From Apis mellifera (lineage: Eukaryota > Arthropoda > Insecta > Hymenoptera > Apidae): a DNA stretch of 64,000 nt. The stretch lies in contig NC_037648.1 of the NCBI RefSeq assembly GCF_003254395.2, positions 13,640,330 to 13,704,329 on the forward strand, written 5' to 3'. A program made the position numbers and the translations under genes. Of the stretch, positions 11,994 through 24,000 are shown piece by piece; the first letter of the stretch is position 1, and every line of letters starts with the position of its first letter. A model generated the notes under the pieces. That model was not told the origin of the DNA, searched no databases, and saw only the letters and a list, made by a program, of their open reading frames with translations.

Positions 11994-14900
11994 CTTATAT
12001 CAAAAATTACTCAATACTCATTTACTATGTAATGAGAACACGTAGTTTCGAAATTCTGTTCGATCTTGATATTTCAAAATATGATATAAAATATGATTAT
12101 AAAACTTGTATCGATATAAAAAGTTTCAAAATTTAAATTTCACTCATCATATGTTAATCTTTTTCATGAACTTGTTGCAAAATTACGTGCAAATATAATC
12201 GAATGTCCTTGTGTTGCGAAGTTTATGGAATTAAAAAAAAAATGATCTACGATCGTTATTATCATATACAGGAATATATGTTGCCAATATATTACCAAGA
12301 TACGATTGTAATACAAAGTCTATAGATCGGTTAAGAAAAACACGTTTGTTATCCATTAATATTTCATGCGAATCGTTTTTTAACGTGATTCTAAAAATAA
12401 TTCAACATTAAATTAGTCATGATAATTCTCGACGTTTCATTATTCGTATGTTTCATTATTTACGCATTATTAATCGCAATAAAAATTATCGTTCCGTGGA
12501 ATTAAGTTTAATCAACTTTGTGAGCAATTGAAACAGAAGATATCCATATAATTAATATAATTCTTGCGTTCCAATAATTTTAATATCTGCGATTTACACA
12601 ATGGCCAATTGTTTTGTTTATTTAAAGAGATTTTTCAATTCGCAATCCGTTCACACGGAATATATGAAATATAATTATAAGAGTAAAAATATTCTACTCC
12701 CAATGATAATAATAATAATATCTGGTATCATATTTCGTGTTAAAATTCAATGATATTGATAATCCTGATGTCATACTTAATTATGGAATTAAATCAAAAT
12801 TACCATATTACCATTTATCTAATCTAAACATTTACAGAAAAAAACTATTAAATTTCATCTAACATCTCTTGTGTTAAAATCAGTTGTGTTAAAACGCCTG
12901 AACAAATATAATAAAATAGTTAAATTTAAATTGTATATTATTGCCTAAGTTTGAACCTTAACCATTGGGTGAAATTTTATTTTAATCTAATCGAAAATCA
13001 GTTCATAAATCGTTCCATCTTTACAGGAATATCCTTGAGAGTTGTGTGTTATTAATCTTTTCTAAACTCTTGATACTTTTTTAATGAATACAAGATCTAA
13101 TGGAAGAGGTATACAGATAGAAGAATATATGTATATATTCTAATAGAAACAAGAACAAAAGATTACAATAGTAAGAATATAATTCATGTTTCTTTCATTC
13201 TCTATCTTTGAACAACTTGAAAACTTTAGAGATAAGCGCGTGCGTGCGCATACAGGCACACATACACACACGTGCAATGTTTGAATATTTCAAGGTATAA
13301 AAAAACTTAATAACAATTTTATTTACATAGATGATGAGGTAACTAATTATTTATTGCTTCTCTAAAATTTATTACTTCCCACTTTTCATATTCATCAAAT
13401 GTGAATATGATACATAAGATTAATAAGTGGAGGTTAGGACTCTTGTGAATGCGGTGCTTCGCTCTTAGCGACACGTGTCCCGTTTGCAAATAACTACGCA
13501 TACGATTACTTTTAAATCGGTTCGATATGCTGTCCACGAGAACGAGTTTTTGATTGGCAAGATTTAAAATTCATTATACGAGTTCAAGACTCTGCCCGTG
13601 AACCTCCTCTTTCGTAAAATAATGAATCTCTTTAATACCATCTTTACGACTATTTTCTTTCATTTCCATTTTCATTATGATGTGATTTATTGTATTAAAC
13701 ATCCAAAAAGAGTTTAGAAATAGAATTTTTTCTATCCATTATCGACTCGCAATATCCGTATCGTGTATTTTTCTGAAATATATATTCTGAAGTATATATT
13801 ATATCTATAATTATTTCACGATCGATAATTATATTATATATCATGTTTTCATGCTTTTTTTACGTTCTTTAATTGCATTGTTTTTTCCTTTTTACGATTG
13901 TAAGAATCATTGGATTTATGAAATATATTCTTATTCGATACGAAACGAAAGAAAGTCGATTAATTTTTTTTTCTTTTCCAGTTGTTCCAGTTGAGAACGC
14001 GATTATTCAAGATTTGGCACTAGATCGATACTATTATCTCTCGTATAAATATAACTAGATTCGTCTGTGACGCGCAACACGTTTTACTCGTTAATTTGTT
14101 TTTCAAATGAAAACGTTTGTCATATCATTATAGATTATTTTTTTTGTAAAACATTTCAATATTTTTTCTTGATTATATTACAGAATTATATTTAATTTTT
14201 TTCGATCATTGGATAGAAGGAACATATAATAATGGTATTTTTTAGAATGTATCATGTTAAATTGATGCAAGAATGAATGATAGATAAATTATAATAAGTA
14301 ATAAAAGTATGATTACAACACGGGATTTATGGGAAAAAATTCATCACAAAAAATTTAAATCTACTCGATAAATAAAAATTTCTATACTAATTAGAATAAT
14401 TATATTGATTCATGGTCATGAAAAAATCGGAAAATAAGTATCATCAATTTTAATCTCAGTTAAATTCATTTCAATTCAATTTCCAGTATATGATATTTTG
14501 TTATATGTTTATGATAATTAACGAATAATTGTCTGTAATTAATAGGTAGATTAAGACCAATAGAAAATCAATTTCATAATTGACCAATTTGAAAATAATG
14601 ACTAGTGATTCTAACATGAAACAAATATTATATAAGAGAATTGTTGATGAATAAATTTTTATAAAAAATAAAAACGAAATAGGAAAGAAAGAAGATGTGT
14701 AACATGATCACACGGATGGATAAATTTTATAATAATATTGGATCCTTATCAGATTTTTATATTCCAAATGATATTCGAGATGAAAGGACGCGATGTATCT
14801 TTTTATAAGAGATTAAGCAACACGTGCTCGATTCGACGAATTCGTGTTCGAGAGTCCGAGCACGATTTAAACGACCTTGAAATTTGAATGTTGATCAAGA

Positions 14901-16753
14901 AACGTGGAATTCGGATGATTATAATCATTTGTGACATTGATAAAACGTTTTTCTTATTCTAATTTTTCTTTCTCAATCAAGACACGAGCGTTTTCTGAAT
15001 AATCGAATGTTTCGAATACACATAATAAAGTTTCTAACCTATAAAATCACTTTTCCATCATTTTCGATGGAATAAAATTTATTTTGTGTATATTCTATTT
15101 GCGTATATTTTTTTTTTTTACACAAAAACATTTAATTAAATTTATGAATACATTTAACCCGAATAGTACATAATTTTGCATTTAATAAACATAAAACGCC
15201 AACCTGAAAAATGAAATGAATTATGATTATAGTTGAAATTTCTGGAAAATATGTTATCGCTAGATAAAATCAGGAAATATTAGCATTGCAAAATCAAGAA
15301 GAAGTTGAAGTTGAATATACAATTATAATCATACACATCTAATTGAAAACAGTATCTTATAAGTTATTGGCGCATTTAAAGAGTTTTATGTCATGTATCT
15401 TTGATGATATAATATCATCAAGTGCTTCAATAGAGATTTTGATTGCATAAGTGTTATTAAGAGTTTATCTTGTTACAATTCAATTTTTGAACTTTCACCT
15501 ATAAACTCTGTTTGTAAACTCTCTGTAAAATCATCTTTAATTAATTAATCTGTTCTGATTTAACAATTGCAAATTGTAATGCTTTAATTTTAGAGGATTT
15601 AAATCAAAAAAATTTCAAGCTTTGATCAAACTTGTTCACTTTGAGAGATAGAAGAGATGCTCTTACCAGCCTTATTAATGTCCCAGACGACAACGATAGC
15701 ACCGAGATTGGCCAACATGAGGCAGATTAGCTTTCCTATACCACCAGCACCACCAGTCACCAGAATGATTTCCCCGTCGATGCTTTTCATTTTATATTTC
15801 AATGGGATCAAGGATTTGAATATATCTTTGATGCTAAATATTACAGACCAAAAAAGGAAAATAACGAATGCCCCTGCAGCGACGAAGAACGACATTATTG
15901 GTTTTTTTTGGACAGAAGGTAATGTAGAGGCAATTGTTCTTGGAACAGGAACAATCGAGGATGGAGAATCTTCAAAATCTTTGAAGGCAGCAACGCTATC
16001 TTTATCTGGCACAATTATACAAATTAATTTACCAGTACAAACATTCTTTGTTCCTGCAGGTACTATGATCTTTGCTAAGTATCCTTCATCCGGTGTTTCA
16101 AAGATTATTGTTTCCTCCTCAGTTTTAATTTTAGCGAGTAAATCACCTTTGTTCAATTTATCACCTAAAGAATTTATAATATTATTGAGGATTATTAATG
16201 AAACTGATAAAACATACAATAAAATTATTCATATATTACCTTCCTTTTTGAACCAACTGACAATGGTACTTGTTTCCACAGTTGATGATAATGTAGGAAA
16301 CTGTACTTTTACATGGGTTGGATAATCTGCATAAAATCTTAACTGTTGCTTCCATGGAATTACCGAAACGTATAAAGTATTGTGAACCTGAATTCTAAAT
16401 ATCAACCAAAAAAAAATATTATAATTATAATATTTCATTTCATTTCTCAATCTTATCCCTATTCTATTCTTTCTATGACCTTTATTTTAAATGAATAAAA
16501 AAAGAATAAATCAAATATAGAATTATTAAAAATAAAATTTTTATAAAATTTTCAATAGAATGAATGGCATAAGCAAATTCAAGATAACCAGCAATGTAAA
16601 TCTTGTTATTTGTGTATGTAAATCAATATTATTTAAAAAAAAAAACAGCAAAATTTAATTTCACGAGTAAATATGACAATAACATAAAATGAAATACCTT
16701 GGTAAATATTTTCTATGAAGCCATTGTATAACTATTGATCTTACAGTATTCAT
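9511..16753 (-). CDS. Chimeric gene: DLAT presequence and lipoyl domain fused to short-chain dehydrogenase SDR1
   Basis: Exons: 16753-16698, 16394-16240, 16164-15667, 11855-11731, 11241-11131, 10288-10127, 10038-9956, 9879-9763, 9637-9511. All are in phase; 477 codons. Residues 1-160 are a DLAT-derived leader (MNTVRSIVIQWLHRKY, then the lipoyl domain and a shortened linker). Residues 161-477 (internal ATG at 15895) are a complete 317-residue SDR of the 16C/retinol-dehydrogenase or 17-beta-HSD type. SDR motifs, numbered from the inner Met: N-terminal hydrophobic anchor 5-22, cofactor motif TGGAGGIG 47-54, LINNAG 122-127, S177, YCTSK 190-194. The exon at 16164-15667 runs from lipoyl domain into SDR without a stop. 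The lipoyl lysine is replaced by Glu (E87). The SDR substrate is unknown (retinoids or steroids are typical). Translation from the inner Met alone remains possible. Confidence 0.75.
11856..15666. other. Large intron of SDR1 with blocks conserved in the SDR2 copy
   Basis: This 3.8 kb intron separates the cofactor-binding exon from the rest of SDR1. No gene is supported. Blocks match the equivalent SDR2 intron, notably around 13430-13560 (matching 25960-26080), which includes the palindrome GACACGTGTC at 13470-13479, and around 14820-14940 (matching 27350-27440). A poly-A run is at 11960-11985. Confidence 0.7.
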
Positions 16754-16790
16754 GTTTAGAGAACCTCGAATATATGTATATATCAATTCA

Positions 16791-16814
16791 TTAAACAAAT
16801 ACATTCGTTATCAT
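16791..16814 (-). other. Relic of the DLAT start codon, now a seven-codon upstream ORF
   Basis: The ATG that aligns with the true DLAT start (2246) survives at 16814-16812. It now opens ATG ATA ACG AAT GTA TTT GTT TAA and stops before the new start at 16753. It could act as a small upstream ORF on the chimeric mRNA. Confidence 0.6.
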
Positions 16815-17389
16815 ATTTCTATTATTAGAGAATACTTTTGATCTTTCTTTATCTTTGATTTTAATAGAGAATCATATGATATCGGCACGAATTTTTCCTC
16901 AAACATTTCTAACTAAATATTCCAAGAATGTCAATGACGTATGGAATTATTGCAAAATGTGTCTAAAAATCAATATTAGATTAAAAAGTCGTTATAAGGT
17001 CACATTCAAATTTAAAGATAGTTTTTTTAAAAGTGGAAATTTTATCGCAGATATCATTTATTGCGAATTATGAAATGGAGAGAAAAGAAGAAGAAAATGA
17101 AAATAAATAGAAATCGTTTTTTGTTTTTGATCGAGTGAAAATTTATATCAAGGTTTTCCATCTTACAATAAATTATATCATTGATGAAATAAAGGGGATA
17201 CCGTGATTCGTTAAACCAAAATAGTCTGATTTATGTTTATTTCAGCGTTAACGATATCGAAAATAAAAGAGTTTGGCATCTTAATCGATATTTATTTCCT
17301 TGCGAATTTTAAATTTTAAATTTTCAAACTTCTTTCCATCTTTTAGTAATTTTTTATCTGAAAAACAGATGTGCATAAATTTTAGAAAT
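16815..17389. other. Decayed copy of the DLAT/MORN divergent promoter region
   Basis: Partly alignable with 2247-2828. For example, the block after 17100 (gaaaatttatatcaaggttt) resembles 2575-2600. It would hold the promoter of the chimeric gene if that gene uses the duplicated DLAT promoter. Confidence 0.55.
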
Positions 17390-17880
17390 TGTTTTCTCAA
17401 AAAAAGGTAATGAAATTATAAATTAGCCAATATAAATAATTCTATAAATAATTCTATAAATTATAAATCTAAATATAGAAATGCCTAGGTCGAAAAAAAT
17501 TCATATTTTAAAATGCAGATATTTATGACGAAGAATATAAGATAAATTACAATCAATTAATTAAACAATATATTCATATTAAGTGATAAAGTTTGTTTCA
17601 TGATCTAAAAATAATTAAAATTATGTATTTTTTATTTAATATATAATAATAATGCTCAATATTGAGATAAAACTGATTCAGATAGATATATCAATGAATA
17701 ATTTAGAAACATATTATATATAAATTGAAATCATATTGCATGATGACATACCATCTATAAATATCATTTGTAGAAATATACATAGAGATATTTATAATTA
17801 TTAATAATTATTAATAATTTCATATTCATATTCAAGTTAAAAAAAAATTCGAATGTTGCAATGTTCACTACTTCATCATG
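17390..17880 (+). pseudogene. Decayed copy of the MORN gene
   Basis: Aligns with 2790-3500. Pieces of exon 1 (gatatttatgacgaagaata at about 17520, matching gatatttatgatggagaata), of exon 3 (aataatgctcaatattgaga near 17650) and of the motif around catgatgacataccatctat are recognisable. Exon 2 is missing and stop codons and indels break every frame. Confidence 0.8.
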
Positions 17881-17929
17881 ATAATTTTTTTTTTTTGCTA
17901 GAAATCATTTTTTTTTTTTTTCGATCAAA

Positions 17930-19180
17930 ATGAATCTAATTGATCGAGAATATTTACTCTTTCTTCTATATAAAATAAAATCTAATAATAATTTGTGGAA
18001 AGTATAAACAAAGAATTTTGATACAACCTAGAATGTTTTGAATTTCTCATACTTCTTTTTATCTTTTATAGTGATCCAACATCTGTATTCATTATAATAT
18101 GAATAAATTTTTATTTAATTAATGAATTATAATTCATTAATTAAATATAATCAATTTTTATTATATAGTTTTTATTTTCAAATTAGCAATAAAACGAATC
18201 TGAAATATAATATTATTTTAATAATGATAGTAATTACAAATTCTTACTTACGAATGATTGCTTCATTTTGTAGATCGCATATCTAATAGATTTAAGAAAA
18301 AAATTATAATTGTAATAATATTTATATATATAGATACCTCATTTCCTGTAACGTATTTTAGTTTTTTAAAATAAATTTTTAACAAATTAACCAAATAAAT
18401 TTTTAAAATAACTACGTTATTTTTTGAAATAACGAATTTTCTTCACATATTATCTTCACGAAACAATATATATTTCTTAAAATAAATATTAGTTCATTTA
18501 TATTGTTTAATATAATAATAATATAATTTTTTGATTCGCCATTATTATTGCACTCTCTCAGTGTTGTAATCGATATTATTCATTCGATAAAATTCGTTTA
18601 CCTTATTTTCAATAGTGGCATTGATGCGTGAATCGATAGTGGTCGGTATTATCGCTGGTTATCGATGACTCGCAATAATCTCGATCTCGATATTCGAGTC
18701 CATTTGCTATAGTAACATTAACCTTATTTAACTATGAAAGAATTTTATGAAATTTTTCAAATACCGAAACGAAATCTTTTTACAAATACCAGATACAAAC
18801 CGATATATATTATTTATAGTCATAATATCCAGGCCATAACAAATAATCACTGCAAATTTTGTTGATTTCTTAGTGCGATACAATCGATCGATAGGACAAA
18901 CGTTTCCTTTCCAACCGTCTACATTGGCAAATATTATATTGGCAAGTGTTCTTATTCGAGCATTCGATTCTATCTATCTATAAAAAGAAGATTAAAAAAT
19001 AAGATATAACATAAAATTTGAGTATTTAACGTTTCCTTTATATTCTTTATAGCGGAATTATTTTTCACAAACGCATTTTCCTCTCTCGATCCTATCTATC
19101 AAAATCTAAAATAAATCGTTTTCGGCAATTTTTATTGCTCGAAACATATCCTTGTCGCAGTTTGAAAAATATTCCATTTT
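17930..19180 (-). pseudogene. Truncated, decayed copy of the integrin beta gene
   Basis: Corresponds to 3600-5345: cytoplasmic-tail exon (about 17960-18095), TM exon (about 18180-18290), beta-tail exons and an I-EGF exon (18904-18980, matching 4549-4625 closely, including the stretch tatctatc at its edge). Frames are broken by stops and indels. The copy ends inside the beta-I exon near 19170. Everything matching 5345-7690 (PSI, hybrid, most of beta-I, promoter) is deleted, and the sequence resumes as spacer homologous to about 7700. Confidence 0.85.
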
Positions 19181-21060
19181 AGGGAGAAAATATAGGATAT
19201 TCCTAATAATTAGGAGAAAATGTGTTAGAAATTCATTTTGACGAGAAGAATAGCTACATACATGAAAATACATATTTTATTTCTTGATCAATCTGAAAAG
19301 AATATTATGATTAGAAATTTTATCACATTAATAGCTTACGTGACGTCATCGTTTCTTTTTCTTTTTTTCTTCAATTTTTATTTATTACCCATTGTGCATT
19401 ACATTGAAATCAAAAGAAACAATACTTTTGTTCGAGATTCAAAGCAATTTCAAAAATATTTTTCTTCTCCATTCAATTCTTTATTCCATTTACTTTTTAT
19501 GTACATTCAATGCATTCATAGCAAGCATGGAAAATAAAATTGGTAAGTTTTAATCAATAAAAAAACAATAAAATCTATAATCAAATTATATACATTTTTA
19601 GGAAATATTTTCTTAACTTACACTTAAATAGATAATGGAAATAGTATTTAAAAAATATCTAGTCGTTCGCTCTAACATGATTGCAATATGATGTTTGTGT
19701 AATATATATCTAAAACATATTTGATTCTATTTATCATTGTATTTCATTGATAATACTAAATGTAAAAAATAAAAAAAAATATAAAGTTCCATAAAATCAT
19801 TGCCTTATCATCAACCCTGATCATAACCCTGAATTTAATTTATATTTATGTAGATATAGAAAAAATTTTTTGTAAATCATAAGAATAATCTTTGATGAAG
19901 AATTATATAATATTATATATAAATTCACAATATACATATTTCATAAGATAAGTTTGTGAAGAGATAAAATCTTAATGAAAATCGATATATAAAATCGTTT
20001 TATTTGTTTTTTAAATCTCGTTGTACTCGATTAATTTTTTAATAATATTGGAATATTCAAAATTATTAAAACATAATATTTTGAGATTTTTTAAAATCAT
20101 TTTGAAATTTAACATTTACAAATAATATTGAAGAATATAATTTTATTACAATATTCTTTTCACAAACAATCAGTTTATCAGATATATGGCACTATATTTT
20201 TAAAATGATAATGCATGATGAACTTATCAACAAATTTTATCTTGTAATAATATATCAAATGGGTCAATATCTACAAATGATATAAATTTTATTTTTTTCT
20301 ATTTGATTAAATGAAAATTATTTTGTAATAATTTGTAAGATTTAACAAAATAAATGTTTGATAAATATACGTGTTTGTTCCTTTGCAATCAAATTATCAC
20401 TCAAAAGTAATACATAACATTAACTATTCTTACTATACTATTATATTATTACAATTGTATATAGCCATCACACATGATATTTAACATTTATATAAATTGT
20501 ATATTAAAATTTGTAACTATATGGACTTCATCATAAAATATTATTGTACAAAACATTAAAGTAAAAAATGGTAATCAACAATATTAAAATGTACAAATTT
20601 TCGTTAATATTGTGCAAGATTCGATGCAATACAATCTCTTAACAACAGAACAAATTTAGTCCCAATCTTTTTTTTTGTTATTTCCAAAAGACACACTACT
20701 TATATAATTATAAAAAAGAATATTTAGATATGTTAACTAGTGTTTTAAAAAACTTTATCCCTATTCATATTATTATTTCTTAATAAATTTCAATATTGAT
20801 TCTAAAAATTTTCATTTGTAATTCTATAAGATTTATCTTGCGCAATAACTCGTTTCAGGAACAAGCTCTATTTGATATATCAAAAAACTCGTATTAAACG
20901 AGTTTCGCAATATAACAGTTATAATATAACATACATATATAAATGTTCCATAACTCCCACACATAGGTACACGTTACTTATTACAGATTCGAAAAAAGGC
21001 AATCGAAAATTGTTGGATATGTTGCGAAGTTATCGATGATCATGTCGATCATAAAATCTT
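19181..21060. other. Spacer, second copy of 7.7-9.5 kb
   Basis: AT-rich and colinear with the spacer before SDR1, for example 19285-19330 matching 7735-7800. No gene is supported. The 99-codon open frame at 19238-19537 has no family features and is not open in the first copy. Confidence 0.65.
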
Positions 21061-24000
21061 TTAAGGTTTCCTTTCCGAACTAGAGATACGTCTGGTCAAT
21101 TGTTGATGAATAACCGAAGTGTCTGAATCTTTGGTTACCATTCCCGGAATAATTTCTTCTTTCAGATCAACACTGCTTGATGTATTATCTGATATTTTAT
21201 TTAATAGTAAATTTTGTACGAACATAGTTGTGCTGGCCCATGGCAAAAAGCTAGAATAAAAGAAAAAAAAAATTATTAAATTAGATTACATTATAATTGC
21301 AATTTATGAAAAATGTTTTATAAGAAATTTTCATCTTTTTTTACAGTCACATTAGAATAATACTGTAATACTTTTGCCGATGCAAAAGTTTCGTTTACCA
21401 TTTTGCAGCAAGAAGAAAGCGCATGTAACCAGGAATTATAACGACTTTTTCATTGCACCTCACAGCAGTTACTATTCGATCCGCCACTTTATTCGGCGTA
21501 AGCCTCGGTAAAAATCTAAGGAATGCGAGGACAGATATATATATATATAGATCATTTCCATTTGTGTATAAGATATAATAAGATATAATATAAGAATCAA
21601 GTTATACTTGGGAGAAACTTCGTCAAACATGCCAGTGCTTCGAATGAAAAACGGACACACCACTGTCATATTGATATCATATCCATTAGCCTATAAATAA
21701 TATTTTTTTTCTTTATGAAACATATTTATTCAGCGAGCAAATATTATATTTGAGATATAAGTAAAAGTAAAGAAATTTACAATTAACTCCATGTGAAGAG
21801 CTTCCTCGAATCCGATCGCCGCGTATTTCGAAGTGCAATAATCCACTAAGCATGGTACTCCTATAAATCCAGCTAAACTTGCTATACTTACAATATGCCC
21901 TTTGTTATCTTCCAGCATCGAAGGTAAGAACGCTTTCGACGTCTTGAGAAAGAAAGAAAAAAATTAAATTAAATTAAATACATTTAATTTATAAAATATA
22001 AAAGAAAAAAAAATCATTTTCAGCAATTTATATACATCAAATAATAATATATTTCAATATATTTTTAGTCTCTTAAAAGAATCAACGAGAATATTGACAA
22101 AGGAAAAACATACAGTCAGCTACTTTTAGAGAAGTGCTATGTTTACCTAGTCTATATGTGTTTAACATAAGTAAATATAATTGTAGCACACAAGTATTCT
22201 TTCTGACATTATAAGTGGAATGAAAATTCGAATAATTGATCGAATTGTGATCTATGGATATAGATACGAGAAAGATTTAATAATATTTGTCTAAACGATC
22301 GCAGACGAAAGATCTACATTTGGCTATTAACCTATTTCTCACAATCTTCAATCCATTTTCCCGTTTCTCGTGTTTTCACTTTCGAAAGTAAAATATTGTA
22401 ATCCGTGGAGGCAAAGTTTAAAACAAATCTACGAAGAATTGTATTAACGTAAAAAATGATAATTCATATATCTTTGAAAATCACGTATTCATATAAAATT
22501 TTCCAAAGAAGAATTTCGATTACGTACATGATGAAATTTTAAAAAATGATATATTATTTCTAAATATAATTATATCTGGAAAACTGGCGATTGAAATAAT
22601 TACATTCAAACCTTGAATAAAATATCTACACGAGAACGCCAGATCTTATCCCTTTATTTTATCTTTTCTACTTGATCTTTTTTTTTTTATCGTTATCATA
22701 CAAATTAAACTTAATTTCGATGATGAAACGTAATCGAAATCAAATATTCTTCAATCAGTTGTGCTATAACATTTATCCTTCGTGATCCGAATCAATGCTA
22801 AGTTAGTTCTTTTACCGAATCCAACACTCGTGCACGTTGATGATGTCTCGGTATGGATGATGTCTCCCTGAACTTTCACTCGGTATCCCGTTACTTTGGC
22901 TAATCTCTCGTGATTCACGAAATCGTCAATACTTTTACTGCCGGGAAATAATATCATATTTGTACAGAAACGAGACAGATTGTAAACGACGAGCCAATTG
23001 CCATTATTACGATTATCGATGTATAATTTATTTTCAACGACGATTATATTTTATATTATGAAAATTGTGTCAGTTACGTAATGTAATAATTCCCTTTTTC
23101 GATTGTAACATGTTGCACCAATAAGTTTCCCTACAGAAGAAATTCAATATTATCAATACGTTTGGCAAGCATGCCCCATGCATGTCGCAACTACGAGACA
23201 CGAGTGTACTGCAACTGCACGGACGAGTGGCTGCATCTATTCGACCGGTTTTCCCACATGACCTACAGCAATATTCTTAAATGGAGAGAATACCGTCGCG
23301 TAAGGAATGCCTCTCACTTGGACCTCACACTGCGAAAGGAATAATTGTTTTTCAATTTCAATCGATAAATTTAAATTTGTCAAGATTATTCTGCAACGTT
23401 CCTATTACGTTTGCGAGGTTAGGAAGTCCGCGGCGCGCGAATAATTTCGCTAATAAATTGCCCTGCCGAATGAAAACACTGAACACTTTTCTTGTATATT
23501 ATTCACTCATTCATTATCATTCGTCAAGGAAAAATACTGTGTCTCGTCTTTATTTTTTTATCGAAATAAATTGCTGAAACAATGATAACGATTAAAAGTA
23601 ATGGATTTAGAATAAAGATAAATACCCAGAAATGACTCATCACGTTCACGTCCATCGTTCGTATGAGAAGTTTGTCGGGTGAATCTAAGAATTTCAATTC
23701 GTGGGCAACACCGGCGTTATTTATTAAAATGGTAACCTGCAACATTCGAACACGGAATACTTCACTCGTTTGTTATTGATAAGGATTAAATTAAAAGTAT
23801 CACAGTTTAAAACTCAGTTCAACACACAGTTTAGACAAAAGAAACGAAAATTATATAGTTGAACGTATACACGCAATAGTTCTAGAATTCCATACTTCGA
23901 TACAAAATTTCGTAACGTGTCGTCTATTCGAGGTTAGGAATCGATGATTTGTGTACTGTCAAAACGATCGAATTCAAAAATCACTTTGTTTTAGTTAGCA

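Noticed and set aside
15657..16325. 222-codon plus-strand open frame
   Set aside because: Antisense of the chimeric exon and its upstream intron.
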